Assembly (NCBI GenBank): GCA_031316115.1
Contig: JALDRC010000005.1
Coordinates: forward strand, 1 to 64,000
Source: Nitrososphaeraceae archaeon
GTDB lineage: Archaea; Thermoproteota; Nitrososphaeria; Nitrososphaerales; Nitrososphaeraceae
Length of the DNA stretch: 64,000 nt
Direction of reading: 5' to 3'
Shown here: positions 46,237 through 54,963 of the stretch, piece by piece
Numbering within the stretch: the stretch's first letter is position 1
Layout of the letters: every line of letters starts with the position of its first letter
The notes under the pieces: model-generated
What the model saw: the letters and a program-made list of their open reading frames with translations, nothing else
What the model was told of the DNA's origin: nothing
Database searches by the model: none
Position numbers and translations under genes: made by a program

Positions 46237-46793
46237 TACTCTTAATTTAAGATAACACTCATCTCCTCTAAATTAAAATCTTGATTATTGTTTGCTATTA
46301 CATCATAATAAATTGAAAGAATTGTATCCAGATATATATAAAATAAATTCCATTCATTTCTTTGCAAACATGAATAATAATTATCAAAACATTCTATTCT
46401 GTCTATCGAATTGTTACTATCCCGTTCCATCAAACTTTTTATAAATGAGAATTTAGATAATATTCAAAGCCAATTACATTAGATACTTTATAATACCACT
46501 TACCATCATCTACATAGACAGTATTTTTTCCATACTTTGCAACTAAGCTAATGAATTTTTCTGCAAGCATTTTCTCTCTTCAAAAATAGAGATTCCAAGA
46601 ACAGAATTTGAACTGGTTCAATACAGAATCATAACTAAAATGTTGGATACCGATCTTAATAATTCTTTCAGCTATGAAGGTATCTATTCTTTTTCTCTTG
46701 TAAATGTGAAATGAACCAAATTCTTGAATCTTGATTTATTCCTAACATATTTCTAACATTATTAGATATAGCTTTTACTGCTTAAATTAATAG
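46237..46793 (-). pseudogene. decayed IS6-type transposase remnant
   Basis: This is another relic of the 34.05-kb element. The 5' side of the plus strand (TTAATTTAAGATAACACTCAT, from about 46243) parallels the end of the intact-ended copy (TTAATTTAAGATAATACTCAT). Minus-strand pieces such as IYKRKRIDTFIAERIIKIG, and the last frame IECFDNYYSC, match its transposase. Terminal repeats have drifted (AAATTAATAG for AAATTAACAG) and the N-terminal part is shortened. The frame is broken many times, so the copy is dead. Confidence 0.7.
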
Positions 46794-46833
46794 TTATTTT
46801 TTCTTCCTCTTTCCTTAACTGAGCAATAAGAAA

Positions 46834-48594
46834 TCATCTTACGGTTACAGATTTAGCTAGATTTCTTGGATAATCAGGATTGGCATTATTTTTTAATGCC
46901 AAATAATAAGACAATATTTGTAAAGGAATAATTTCAATAATTGGATACAATAATTTATTTATTGTAGGAAGTTTTATAAAGTAGTCATATATCTCATTGG
47001 TCTGATTAGAGATTCCAATGATTGTTGCACCCCTTGATTTCATTTCATAAACGCTATTCAAGGTGTCAGTATATGTGTCATCGGATGGATTTAGAACAAT
47101 TACAACAGTATTGTTTTCAATCAATGCTAATGGACCATGTTTAATTTCTCCTGCAGCTATTCCTTCTGCATGTATATATGCTAATTCTTTGATTTTAAGA
47201 GATCCTTCTAATCCGATGGGATAATGTAGAGATTTACCCAATATGTATATGTCTTTAGTTTTTTTTATATCTTCAGCTATTTTTTCAATATGTGACTCTT
47301 GTTCTAAAACTTCATTAATAATATCACTGAAATCAGAAAACTTAATCTCAATTCTTGTAGAAGATAATTTATTAACAATAGAATAAAAGATTGCTAATTG
47401 TCCTGTAAAACTCTTCGTTGCAGCTACACCAATTTCAGGACCGCAATTAATTGTTAAGTAATGATCACTAAATCTTGCTAAAGAAGAAGTAGGAATATTA
47501 ATTATACTAAGAATTTTAGCATGATTTTGTTTTGCAATTTTTGCTGCGTGTAAAACATCAGCTGTTTCGCCACTTTGAGATATGGCAATTAAAACTGAAT
47601 TTTCGTCTAAAAGTCTTGACATGTATTCAAATTCACTTGACATTACTATTTCTGTTCTAATATCAGATAATTTATTTAACAAATATTTTGCTAGCATTGC
47701 ACAGTGATAACTTGTACCACTACCAGTAATGAAAATATTTTTAGATTTTAATATTACATCAATAAACTTGTTAATTGACTCTGTTTGTATTCCAAACGCT
47801 TTCTCTATTGAATACTGCTGTTCATGTATTTCCTTGTGAGTATAGTGTGCGTATTTACCTTTATCTATATCACCTAATTCCCATGCCACTTGAGTTACGT
47901 CTCTAGAAACAGGATTTCCATTAAAATCATAAATAGAGACATTATTTTCATTTAATATAACTATATCTTGGTTATCGAGAAAAATAGATTGGTCAGTATA
48001 TTCAATAAAACCCAAAACATCACTAGAAATAAAGTTTCCATCTTTTCCTAATCCTATAATCAGAGGTTCGTCCTGTCTAGCTCCTGCTACTAATCCTGAT
48101 TTAAAAATTACGACAAATGCATAAGAGCCTTTTAAATTCTTGCATGTTTCAATTACAGCTTGTTTAACGTCATTATATTTACTGTAATGGCATTCTATTA
48201 AATGTGCAATGACCTCACTATCAGTTTCACTTTTAAATACGTGTCCATTATTCTGTAGATCTACCTTTAATTGCTTATAATTTTCGATTATACCATTATG
48301 AACAACAACTATATTATTATTACAATCCATGTGAGGATGTGCATTAATTTTATTTATGCTTCCATGAGTAGCCCATCGAGTATGTCCAATCCCTATTTGA
48401 CCTGGCATTGCATCTAGTTGAAGAGATTTTTCTACTTCAATAACTTTACCTACGTCTTTTCGAACAAGTATTTTACTGCTTTCCATAGTAGCCATTCCTA
48501 CACTATCATATCCTCTATACTCCATTCTTTTTAAGCTACCAATTAATACAGAAGCAGCACCAAATCTTCCGGTATATCCTATAATTGAGCACAT
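46834..48594 (-). CDS. glmS: glutamine-fructose-6-phosphate aminotransferase (586 aa)
   Basis: The enzyme makes glucosamine-6-phosphate from fructose-6-phosphate and glutamine, the entry to amino sugars for glycans. The nucleophile Cys2 directly follows the start Met (MCSIIGYTG). The glutaminase domain (1-~220) includes HTRWATHG and GSYAFVV. The two SIS isomerase domains (about 270-430 and 440-586) show GSGTSYHCAM, SQSGETADVL, and EGSLKIKELAYIHAEG, with the C-terminal NLAKSVTVR. Length is complete. It is a single gene with its promoter in the divergent spacer toward 48770. Confidence 0.95.
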   Translation of the reverse strand: MCSIIGYTGRFGAASVLIGSLKRMEYRGYDSVGMATMESSKILVRKDVGKVIEVEKSLQLDAMPGQIGIGHTRWATHGSINKINAHPHMDCNNNIVVVHNGIIENYKQLKVDLQNNGHVFKSETDSEVIAHLIECHYSKYNDVKQAVIETCKNLKGSYAFVVIFKSGLVAGARQDEPLIIGLGKDGNFISSDVLGFIEYTDQSIFLDNQDIVILNENNVSIYDFNGNPVSRDVTQVAWELGDIDKGKYAHYTHKEIHEQQYSIEKAFGIQTESINKFIDVILKSKNIFITGSGTSYHCAMLAKYLLNKLSDIRTEIVMSSEFEYMSRLLDENSVLIAISQSGETADVLHAAKIAKQNHAKILSIINIPTSSLARFSDHYLTINCGPEIGVAATKSFTGQLAIFYSIVNKLSSTRIEIKFSDFSDIINEVLEQESHIEKIAEDIKKTKDIYILGKSLHYPIGLEGSLKIKELAYIHAEGIAAGEIKHGPLALIENNTVVIVLNPSDDTYTDTLNSVYEMKSRGATIIGISNQTNEIYDYFIKLPTINKLLYPIIEIIPLQILSYYLALKNNANPDYPRNLAKSVTVR

Positions 48595-48769
48595 TTAACT
48601 AATCAAGATAGGACAAATTAATTTAAATACTATTTTAAAAAAAAAATACTACTATTACAAAATTTGTTTCAATTGTTTGGTATTTCTACTCATAATTACC
48701 TGAAAAACACCCAAGAAAAATTAATACGGGTATAAAATAATTTATAATGCATAACAGGAGTAAAATCTA

Positions 48770-49711
48770 GTGAAAAAAAAGACCATAGTTTATGAAAGAG
48801 AGGGAACTACTTTTGGGAAAAAAATTTTATTGTTCGATAATTCCACAGATATGCGAATATTATCTAACCATATTGCATGGAAGATAATAGAACTATTAGC
48901 CAAAAAGCCAATGTATCCAGCACAAATTGCAAAAGAATTACGAATATATGAACAATCAGTATATTATTATGTTAGAAGACTTGTTAAAATCGGAGCTATA
49001 GAACAAACAAGTGTAAGTCAAATAAGAGGAGCTACTGCGAGATTATATAGTACAACTAGTTCATCTTTTGGTCTAGAACTTAACACTGAACAGGATGTTG
49101 ATTATCATTATGCAACCAAGGTTAAACAAAAAAACATTCCTGCATTACTAAATGATTATTATAAAGAAAATTCGTTTGATGGGTTGATTGTAGTAGGTGC
49201 TCCTGACCCCCATGGACCGTACAAATCATCGGCTAGAGATGGGCATTACGCTGTTCATTTAAGTTTTTACCTAGGTACATTCTGTGATAGATCTTCGAAT
49301 TTTATTGTAAAGCTTGATGTTGATGCTAAAGCAGAAAAAGACATAGACAACAAAAACCTAATTTTAATAGGGGGTCCAGGTACAAATATAGTCACTTCAG
49401 AATTTAATAGTTATCTACCGATTAAATTTAATGAGATGAATTATTGGTCTGGATTAACTGATAATGCAGGACGTATTTTTAATATGGATAACCATGGTTT
49501 GATAGCAAAAATTAAGAATCCATATAATAAAGATAAACGTATTATAGTATTAGCAGGGGTAAGATCTATAGGTACTAAATCTGCAATTATAGCGTTAACA
49601 GATAATGGAGAGAAATTGATGAATGATTCAAAAGAGGAATGGGCGATAGTTGTTCAAGGTTTTGATATGAATTCTGACGGAAAGATAGATCATGTTGACC
49701 TAGTCTCTTAA
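48770..49711 (+). CDS. winged-helix regulator with S-layer-like C-terminal module (313 aa)
   Basis: The N-terminal part holds an ArsR-like winged helix (about 28-90: HIAWKIIELLAKKPMYPAQIAKE, QSVYYYVRRLVKIGAIEQ, read in pieces). The rest (about 115-313) resembles the archaeal S-layer C-terminal/outer domain: LILIGGPGTNIVTSEFN, GLIAKIKNPYNKDKRIIVLAGV, then a Ca-binding-like end DMNSDGKIDHVDLVS. No signal peptide is visible, so this is a cytoplasmic DNA-binding protein with a surface-protein-like fold, an unusual combination. Start is GTG at 48770. It converges with rpsD. Confidence 0.75.
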   Translation: MKKKTIVYEREGTTFGKKILLFDNSTDMRILSNHIAWKIIELLAKKPMYPAQIAKELRIYEQSVYYYVRRLVKIGAIEQTSVSQIRGATARLYSTTSSSFGLELNTEQDVDYHYATKVKQKNIPALLNDYYKENSFDGLIVVGAPDPHGPYKSSARDGHYAVHLSFYLGTFCDRSSNFIVKLDVDAKAEKDIDNKNLILIGGPGTNIVTSEFNSYLPIKFNEMNYWSGLTDNAGRIFNMDNHGLIAKIKNPYNKDKRIIVLAGVRSIGTKSAIIALTDNGEKLMNDSKEEWAIVVQGFDMNSDGKIDHVDLVS

Positions 49712-49718
49712 TTCTCAT

Positions 49719-50225
49719 CTATTCAGGATTTGATGTATTTAATTTATTGATAAAATCCTGATTCAAAGAAATTCGAGATTCATCTTCCTTTTTAACAGGA
49801 TATCCAGGTATATTGATAATTCTTTCTCCAATAGAGACGTGACCATGAACTACTAACTGTCTAGCTTGATGTGGAGATTTTATTATAGCTTTCTTCATAA
49901 CAACGGTTTGAAGCCGTCTTTCCAATATATCCTCAATTTTTAAATTTAAGACATCATCCAAGGTAGCAGATTCTTGTACTAAACCTAGTCTTTGCAGATA
50001 TGTTAGAAGTTTTGTCTCCTTTTCTTGTCTGCCTTCTATAGTTAGTGCTAATAATTCTCGTGCTTGATTTCTAATATCAGCTACTTTAGTCTGTGCCTTC
50101 CATAATTCGTTTTTACTTCTAAGACCATAGGACCCGATTAAATATAATTCTGAATTTAACTGATCTGTTGTCCAAATCTGTCGAGGTCTTCGAAATGTTT
50201 TTTTAGATTTCTTAGGATCGCCCAT
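49719..50225 (-). CDS. rps4: 30S ribosomal protein S4 (168 aa)
   Basis: This small-subunit protein nucleates 16S assembly. The N-terminus (MGDPKKSKKTFRRPRQIW) is typical of archaeal S4. The S4 RNA-binding domain follows (RRLQTVVMKKAIIKSPHQARQ in part, then LVVHGHVSIGERIINIPGYPV, about 99-140). It starts in an overlapping TAATG with the rps13 stop (A shared at 50225), so the two are translationally coupled. The archaeal order S13-S4 is kept, but S11 does not follow here because a convergent gene comes next. Confidence 0.95.
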   Translation of the reverse strand: MGDPKKSKKTFRRPRQIWTTDQLNSELYLIGSYGLRSKNELWKAQTKVADIRNQARELLALTIEGRQEKETKLLTYLQRLGLVQESATLDDVLNLKIEDILERRLQTVVMKKAIIKSPHQARQLVVHGHVSIGERIINIPGYPVKKEDESRISLNQDFINKLNTSNPE

Positions 50226-50707
50226 TATTCACCACTTTTCTGCACTTTCTGAGTAGTTTGACCACTTTTGCGAACACCAACAGCGCTTCCCCTTCTACCG
50301 GTCGTACGAGTACATTGGCCTCTAACTCTCAACCCAAACATATGCCTATATCCTCTCCAGCTCATAATAGATTTCTCTCGTTCAATATCATTAGATATTA
50401 TAAAATCTAAATCAGAAGTAATCAGATGAACATCAGAACCGGTTTCCATATCTTTTCTTCTATTAAAATAGAAATTTGGAATACCAGCTTTATTTGGGTC
50501 CTTTAATGCCATTTCTATATCTCCTAATTCCTTATCTGTTAGAAATCCAACTCGAATATATGGATTGATATTTAATTTCTGAAGCAAAACTTGGGCAAAG
50601 TTGTAACCAAGCCCTTTTACCTTACTTAGTGCTACAATCACTTTTTTTTCTCCCTCTACATCTTTCCCTGCAATTCGAATGATATACTTATAGTCGCCTG
50701 ATGACAA
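50225..50707 (-). CDS. rps13: 30S ribosomal protein S13 (160 aa)
   Basis: This small-subunit head protein contacts the P-site region. It shows the archaeal S13 elements: YIIRIAGKDVEGEKKVIVAL (about 8-27), a helix-two-turn-helix (VKGLGYNFAQVLLQKLNI), and the C-terminal basic tail with HMFGLRVRGQCTRTTGRRGS (about 126-145). The length is standard for archaea. It lies upstream of rps4 in one transcript. The divergent gene at 51064 leaves about 350 bases for the promoter. Confidence 0.96.
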   Translation of the reverse strand: MSSGDYKYIIRIAGKDVEGEKKVIVALSKVKGLGYNFAQVLLQKLNINPYIRVGFLTDKELGDIEMALKDPNKAGIPNFYFNRRKDMETGSDVHLITSDLDFIISNDIEREKSIMSWRGYRHMFGLRVRGQCTRTTGRRGSAVGVRKSGQTTQKVQKSGE

Positions 50708-50800
50708 TCTTAGAAACTAAATTAAGATCCTAAATAAAAATCATACTAGAAACCTACCAATCATAGTCAAATAGAAGGAAAAATATATGATACAATAAAA

Positions 50801-51001
50801 TTAAGACTTCGATTTTTGCTTTTGTTTTTGATAGATAATTTCATTTATTGGAAGAATTGAGCCATAATACCAATAAATTTCTATTTTATAAAGTTTAAGG
50901 TATTTGAAGCGAATATCAGGATTATAAAAAATAGGAAGATCAACGAAATTATATTCAAAAATCTGTTTAGAAATTAGGATTGGCTCGGTAATAATTTTCA
51001 A
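50801..51001 (-). CDS. possible small protein upstream of rps13 (66 aa)
   Basis: An uninterrupted minus-strand frame begins at ATG 51001. It encodes a Tyr/Ile-rich protein that ends in a Lys/Gln-rich tail (IIYQKQKQKSKS). No domain or motif is recognised. It would lie in the promoter-side DNA of rps13 and opposite the 51064 gene. Composition is somewhat more protein-like than the usual shadow frames, but AT-rich DNA gives such frames easily. Uncertain. Confidence 0.3.
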   Translation of the reverse strand: MKIITEPILISKQIFEYNFVDLPIFYNPDIRFKYLKLYKIEIYWYYGSILPINEIIYQKQKQKSKS

Positions 51002-51063
51002 TTCCTATTTCTGAATATAACATCTGAAAATGTTTAAATTTTGTATTTAACAGCAAAAATTTA

Positions 51064-52725
51064 TTGATTTTTGAAGTTGAAAAATTAGTTTCTCAGTCGT
51101 ATTCTACACTGCCAGAATATACGGAAATAATGCCAGGAGTTCCCGAAAAATATAAAGAAATTGGGACTCTCGAAGACCTATTACTAATTAATTATAAACA
51201 TTCAGAAGTAAATAAGCAAATTAGAGGGAATTTGATAAGATTTCTTAAAAAAGAAAAAAATCCATATCCAGGTATAATTGGATATGACCAAGAGGTGATA
51301 CCTGCAATCAATAGGGGGATTCTATCAGGTCATGATTTATTATTTGTAGGACAAATAGGACAAGCAAAAACAAAACTTGCAGAAGTGATATCAAAAAATT
51401 TACTTTCACATATTCCCATTGTCAGAGGATCATTAACGAACGATATTCCCACTACAATTCCTGAAAGAGAACTCGTTTCTTTGATAGAAGATAAAGAAGT
51501 TATGCATTATTCTCCAAAATTTAACGTTTCAAAGGAAACTGAAGAAATTATACGTAACAATGGACTAGATACTAAGATTGATTGGATTAGTGGAAAGGAC
51601 AGATATAGATATATTTTAGCTACTCCGGATATCTCCGTAAAGGATCTAGTAGGACAAATTGATGCTATTAAAATTGCAAAAAAAGGTGTAGAAATATACA
51701 ATATCGAATCATATTCTCCTGGTCAGTTATTACAAGCTAGACATGGGATTTTATGTATAGATGAATTACCAGTGTTAGATCCTCGAAAACAAGTTGCGTT
51801 ATTAAGCATTCTTCAGGAGGGAAAATTTACTACAGGTTCTTATCCTGTATTTTTTGAACCAGATCTGAAAATTATAGCTACATCAAATCCAATAGATTAT
51901 ACCCACTCAGGGAAAATAATAGAACCTTTATTTGATAGATTACGTAGTCATATCGAAACTCAATATCCAAAAAAAATTGCAGATGAAATATTAATAATTG
52001 TCCAAGAAATAAGACCGATTAATCCAGAAAATATTATTTTACCTATTTTTATTTTAAAAACTATTGCATTAATTACTAACCTAGCTCGAAAACACTCGGA
52101 TATCAATCAAGAAAAAGGTGTTAGTGTAAGAATGTCAGTACATTCTACTGAAATAATCATAGCTGAAGCTGAAAGAGTAAGATCATTATTGTATGAGGTT
52201 AAAACTGTGCCAAGGTTTTCAGATATTCAATGTATTCATCAGACATCTAAATTTGAATTATCTGAATTAGAAGATACTAATAAAAATAGAATGGAAATAT
52301 TGAATAAAATTATTTCTGATTCAATAAAAATAATTTCCAAAGAATATATGGATGACTTGAATCCTAGACAATTCAAATTATTAAAAGATGAATTTCAAAA
52401 AAATAAACAATTTGTGGTATCGCAGACATTTGTTGGAAAAAATAATTCGGAATCCACAAATAATAACTATGAAAACCAATTAAAAAATTTCCCAAATTTA
52501 ATTCAAATAATAGATCAAATTTCAAAAAAATTAAAAAAAGAAAAAGATGAATTTGTAGAATTATTAATAAAAAATGGAATTCAAACCAATGGAATATTAT
52601 TTGCCGAAGATAATAATTTAGAATATATGTTTTCAATACTAGAACTTATTTTAGAAGGGTTAAGAAATTTAGACAATCCAATACTAGATAGAACGGAAAG
52701 AGATACTTATGAAAGTACAATATAA
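51064..52725 (+). CDS. magnesium-chelatase-like AAA+ ATPase (553 aa)
   Basis: This AAA+ protein belongs to the ChlI/BchI side of the MoxR-helix-2 insert clade. Walker A is GQIGQAKT (96-103), Walker B is LCIDELPVLD (D233, E234), with sensor-1-like ATSNPIDY and the arginine-finger region EPLFDRLRSHIETQ. The long C-terminal half (about 320-553) is helical and not recognised. It starts with TTG at 51064 and overlaps the next gene by 17 bases. No chelatase H subunit lies nearby, so metal insertion is only one possibility. It opens a four-gene operon with two ATPase/VWA pairs. Confidence 0.83.
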   Translation: MIFEVEKLVSQSYSTLPEYTEIMPGVPEKYKEIGTLEDLLLINYKHSEVNKQIRGNLIRFLKKEKNPYPGIIGYDQEVIPAINRGILSGHDLLFVGQIGQAKTKLAEVISKNLLSHIPIVRGSLTNDIPTTIPERELVSLIEDKEVMHYSPKFNVSKETEEIIRNNGLDTKIDWISGKDRYRYILATPDISVKDLVGQIDAIKIAKKGVEIYNIESYSPGQLLQARHGILCIDELPVLDPRKQVALLSILQEGKFTTGSYPVFFEPDLKIIATSNPIDYTHSGKIIEPLFDRLRSHIETQYPKKIADEILIIVQEIRPINPENIILPIFILKTIALITNLARKHSDINQEKGVSVRMSVHSTEIIIAEAERVRSLLYEVKTVPRFSDIQCIHQTSKFELSELEDTNKNRMEILNKIISDSIKIISKEYMDDLNPRQFKLLKDEFQKNKQFVVSQTFVGKNNSESTNNNYENQLKNFPNLIQIIDQISKKLKKEKDEFVELLIKNGIQTNGILFAEDNNLEYMFSILELILEGLRNLDNPILDRTERDTYESTI

Positions 52726-54094
52726 CACAGGAAAAGATTTTATATATTTTCCATTTGATGATAAACTAGATGGAACTCAAAGAAAAGAAGAAGAAGACGA
52801 ACAAAATTTATCTAATGAGGCTTTAGATGAACTGCTTAAAACAGTTGGAAGAGAGGTTCTGAAAGAAAGAACACCAGCATTAGAAGAGTTAGAATCAACA
52901 TTACAAGAGATATGGAAGAAAAATAAATTTAAAGATAATATTAGTAATATCAATAAAGTTGATGCGAATAAATTTAATATTAATGATAATGAAATAAAGG
53001 AGAAAAAACAAGGTCCTATAATTTCCTTGCTCATTAAGAAAGGATATTTGAAGAAATCAGATAAATGGTTGAGTAACAAAGGATTTACAATTGTTGGACA
53101 AAAAATTCTGCACGATGTCATGAAAGAGCTCAAAGGTGGAGATTTTGGATTACATGAAACAAGAAATCAAGGTAATGGCTCATTGATATTAGATACAACA
53201 AAGAGATATGAAGTTGGAGATGATATTAGGCTTATCGATGTACCAAAATCGTTGTTGAATTCTATCCAACGGCTTGCAAAAAATAAGAAAAAGATAGAGC
53301 TCCCGATAGAAGTTGATGTTGAAGATTTTGAAGAATATGAAACGGTAAAAGATGTTAGAGTTGCAATAGTTTATTGTATCGATCTCAGTTCTACGATGAG
53401 ATATTCAACTTTATATGGAGATTTAAGTAGAATCGAAGCAGCAAAAAAGGCGTTGTGGACTTTATATCTATTGAATAGAAAATATTTTCCATCTGATGTT
53501 ATTGAAATAATAGGATTTGGTGCTCTTGCTTCAAAAGTTAAGCCTACAGACATTCCCTATCTTAAAACATTCGAACCTGGAACCGATTTTCTTCATTACA
53601 CGAACTATCAGGCAGCTTTAAGATTGGCTAAAAAAATATTGAACAAGAACTCCTTTGAAAGTAAAAGAATAGTCTTGATTACAGATGGTCATCCGAGTGC
53701 ATGTTTTATTGATAATGAGGAAAAGGAAAAAATGATATCTCAAAGACCTTATTCAAATTTTTATATTCCCGATGATGAAACTAAAAATTATATAAAACAG
53801 ACCAGGAATATGGACCTGGATGTTAGATTTGGAGAACTAGTTTACTTATGTTATCGATACAGACAAGTAGATCAATTTATAGGCGAACACACTATTATAG
53901 AAGCAAAAAAATGCAAAAAAATAGGAATCGAAATTGATACAATAATGATAAGTGAAGAAGATTCTTTATTGAACTATGTGAATGAAATGGAAAGAATTGT
54001 GAATGGGAGATCGTATTACATAAACCCAGAGGTAATTGATAAAATATTACTAACAGATTATATTAACAATAAAAAATTAATGATAAGTAGATGA
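52709..54094 (+). CDS. VWA-domain protein paired with the AAA+ ATPase (461 aa)
   Basis: After a charged helical N-terminal half (about 1-215), a von Willebrand A domain begins with the MIDAS D225-L-S-S-T229 (IVYCIDLSSTMRYS) and continues with VLITDGHPSAC (D of the third MIDAS loop). It has no signal peptide, so it is cytoplasmic, like ChlD/BchD-type partners. The start lies 17 bases inside the ATPase gene, a strong sign of coupled production. The protein is probably the substrate-engaging partner of the ATPase. The client is unknown. Confidence 0.83.
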   Translation: MKVQYNTGKDFIYFPFDDKLDGTQRKEEEDEQNLSNEALDELLKTVGREVLKERTPALEELESTLQEIWKKNKFKDNISNINKVDANKFNINDNEIKEKKQGPIISLLIKKGYLKKSDKWLSNKGFTIVGQKILHDVMKELKGGDFGLHETRNQGNGSLILDTTKRYEVGDDIRLIDVPKSLLNSIQRLAKNKKKIELPIEVDVEDFEEYETVKDVRVAIVYCIDLSSTMRYSTLYGDLSRIEAAKKALWTLYLLNRKYFPSDVIEIIGFGALASKVKPTDIPYLKTFEPGTDFLHYTNYQAALRLAKKILNKNSFESKRIVLITDGHPSACFIDNEEKEKMISQRPYSNFYIPDDETKNYIKQTRNMDLDVRFGELVYLCYRYRQVDQFIGEHTIIEAKKCKKIGIEIDTIMISEEDSLLNYVNEMERIVNGRSYYINPEVIDKILLTDYINNKKLMISR

Positions 54095-54153
54095 ATATAT
54101 AATTTATTCATAGCTTAGGTTAATTTATAAATTAATTAATACAAATTCATTGT

Positions 54154-54963
54154 ATGAGTAGTGTAATTGAGAGTATCAAATATTTAGATTGGAATGGATC
54201 GATTGACATTTTAAATAGGGCTAATAAACTTAAGCTCTTTACTTTAATCATTGGACCAAAGGGTACTGGAAAGACATCACTTGTAAGAAAATTTGCAGAA
54301 GATGTTAAAAAAAATATTTTTTCAGTGAATTTTAGTTTAAGAACTAGGGAATCTCACCTCATTGGAACTAAAACTATAGAGAATGGCGATATTAAGTTTA
54401 TTGAAGGTATTTTAATAAAGTCAATGAGAGAGGGAGGAATCCTTTACCTAGACGAGTTAAATGCAGCTGAACCAGATATGCTTTTGAGATTGGATGAAGC
54501 ATTGGACGAAAGAAGACAATTAATACTAAAAGAAGCAGAGGGACAAACTATATATGCACATAATGAATGGTTTGTTATAGCTACCATTAATCCCTTATCA
54601 CATGTAGGAACAAAAGAGCTGCCTCCACAATTATTAAGTAGATTTCCCATCAGAATAAGTATGGACTATCCACCAGAAGACATTGAACTAGAAATAATTA
54701 AACATCATGCAGATGTAAATAACGAAAATATTGTTTTGGTGCAACGTGCAATAAAGTTAGCAAAGGGATTAAGAGAAGCAGCAGCTGTTGAAGAATTGTA
54801 TTATGGTCCAAGTCTAAGAGAAACAATAGCATTTTCTAAATTAATTAACATAGGAACCGATCCGAAATTATCTGCTGAGATAGTTTTTGCTAATGTATAT
54901 AATCAATGGGGAGAAGTAGAATTTAGAAAAGTAATGGATATGATAACTTCTATTTTTGGATGA
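54154..54963 (+). CDS. CbbQ/NorQ-like MoxR-type AAA+ ATPase (269 aa)
   Basis: This is a compact AAA+ ATPase: Walker A GPKGTGKT (34-41), Walker B ILYLDELNAAEPDM (D100, E101), sensor 1 ATINPLSHVGTKELPP and the arginine-finger segment QLLSRFPIRI. The short length and the VGTKELPPQLLSRF segment resemble CbbQ/NorQ proteins that remodel enzymes together with VWA partners (CbbO/NorD). It starts 59 bases after the first pair and overlaps the next gene by four bases. It is the second ATPase of the operon and clearly different from the first. Confidence 0.85.
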   Translation: MSSVIESIKYLDWNGSIDILNRANKLKLFTLIIGPKGTGKTSLVRKFAEDVKKNIFSVNFSLRTRESHLIGTKTIENGDIKFIEGILIKSMREGGILYLDELNAAEPDMLLRLDEALDERRQLILKEAEGQTIYAHNEWFVIATINPLSHVGTKELPPQLLSRFPIRISMDYPPEDIELEIIKHHADVNNENIVLVQRAIKLAKGLREAAAVEELYYGPSLRETIAFSKLINIGTDPKLSAEIVFANVYNQWGEVEFRKVMDMITSIFG

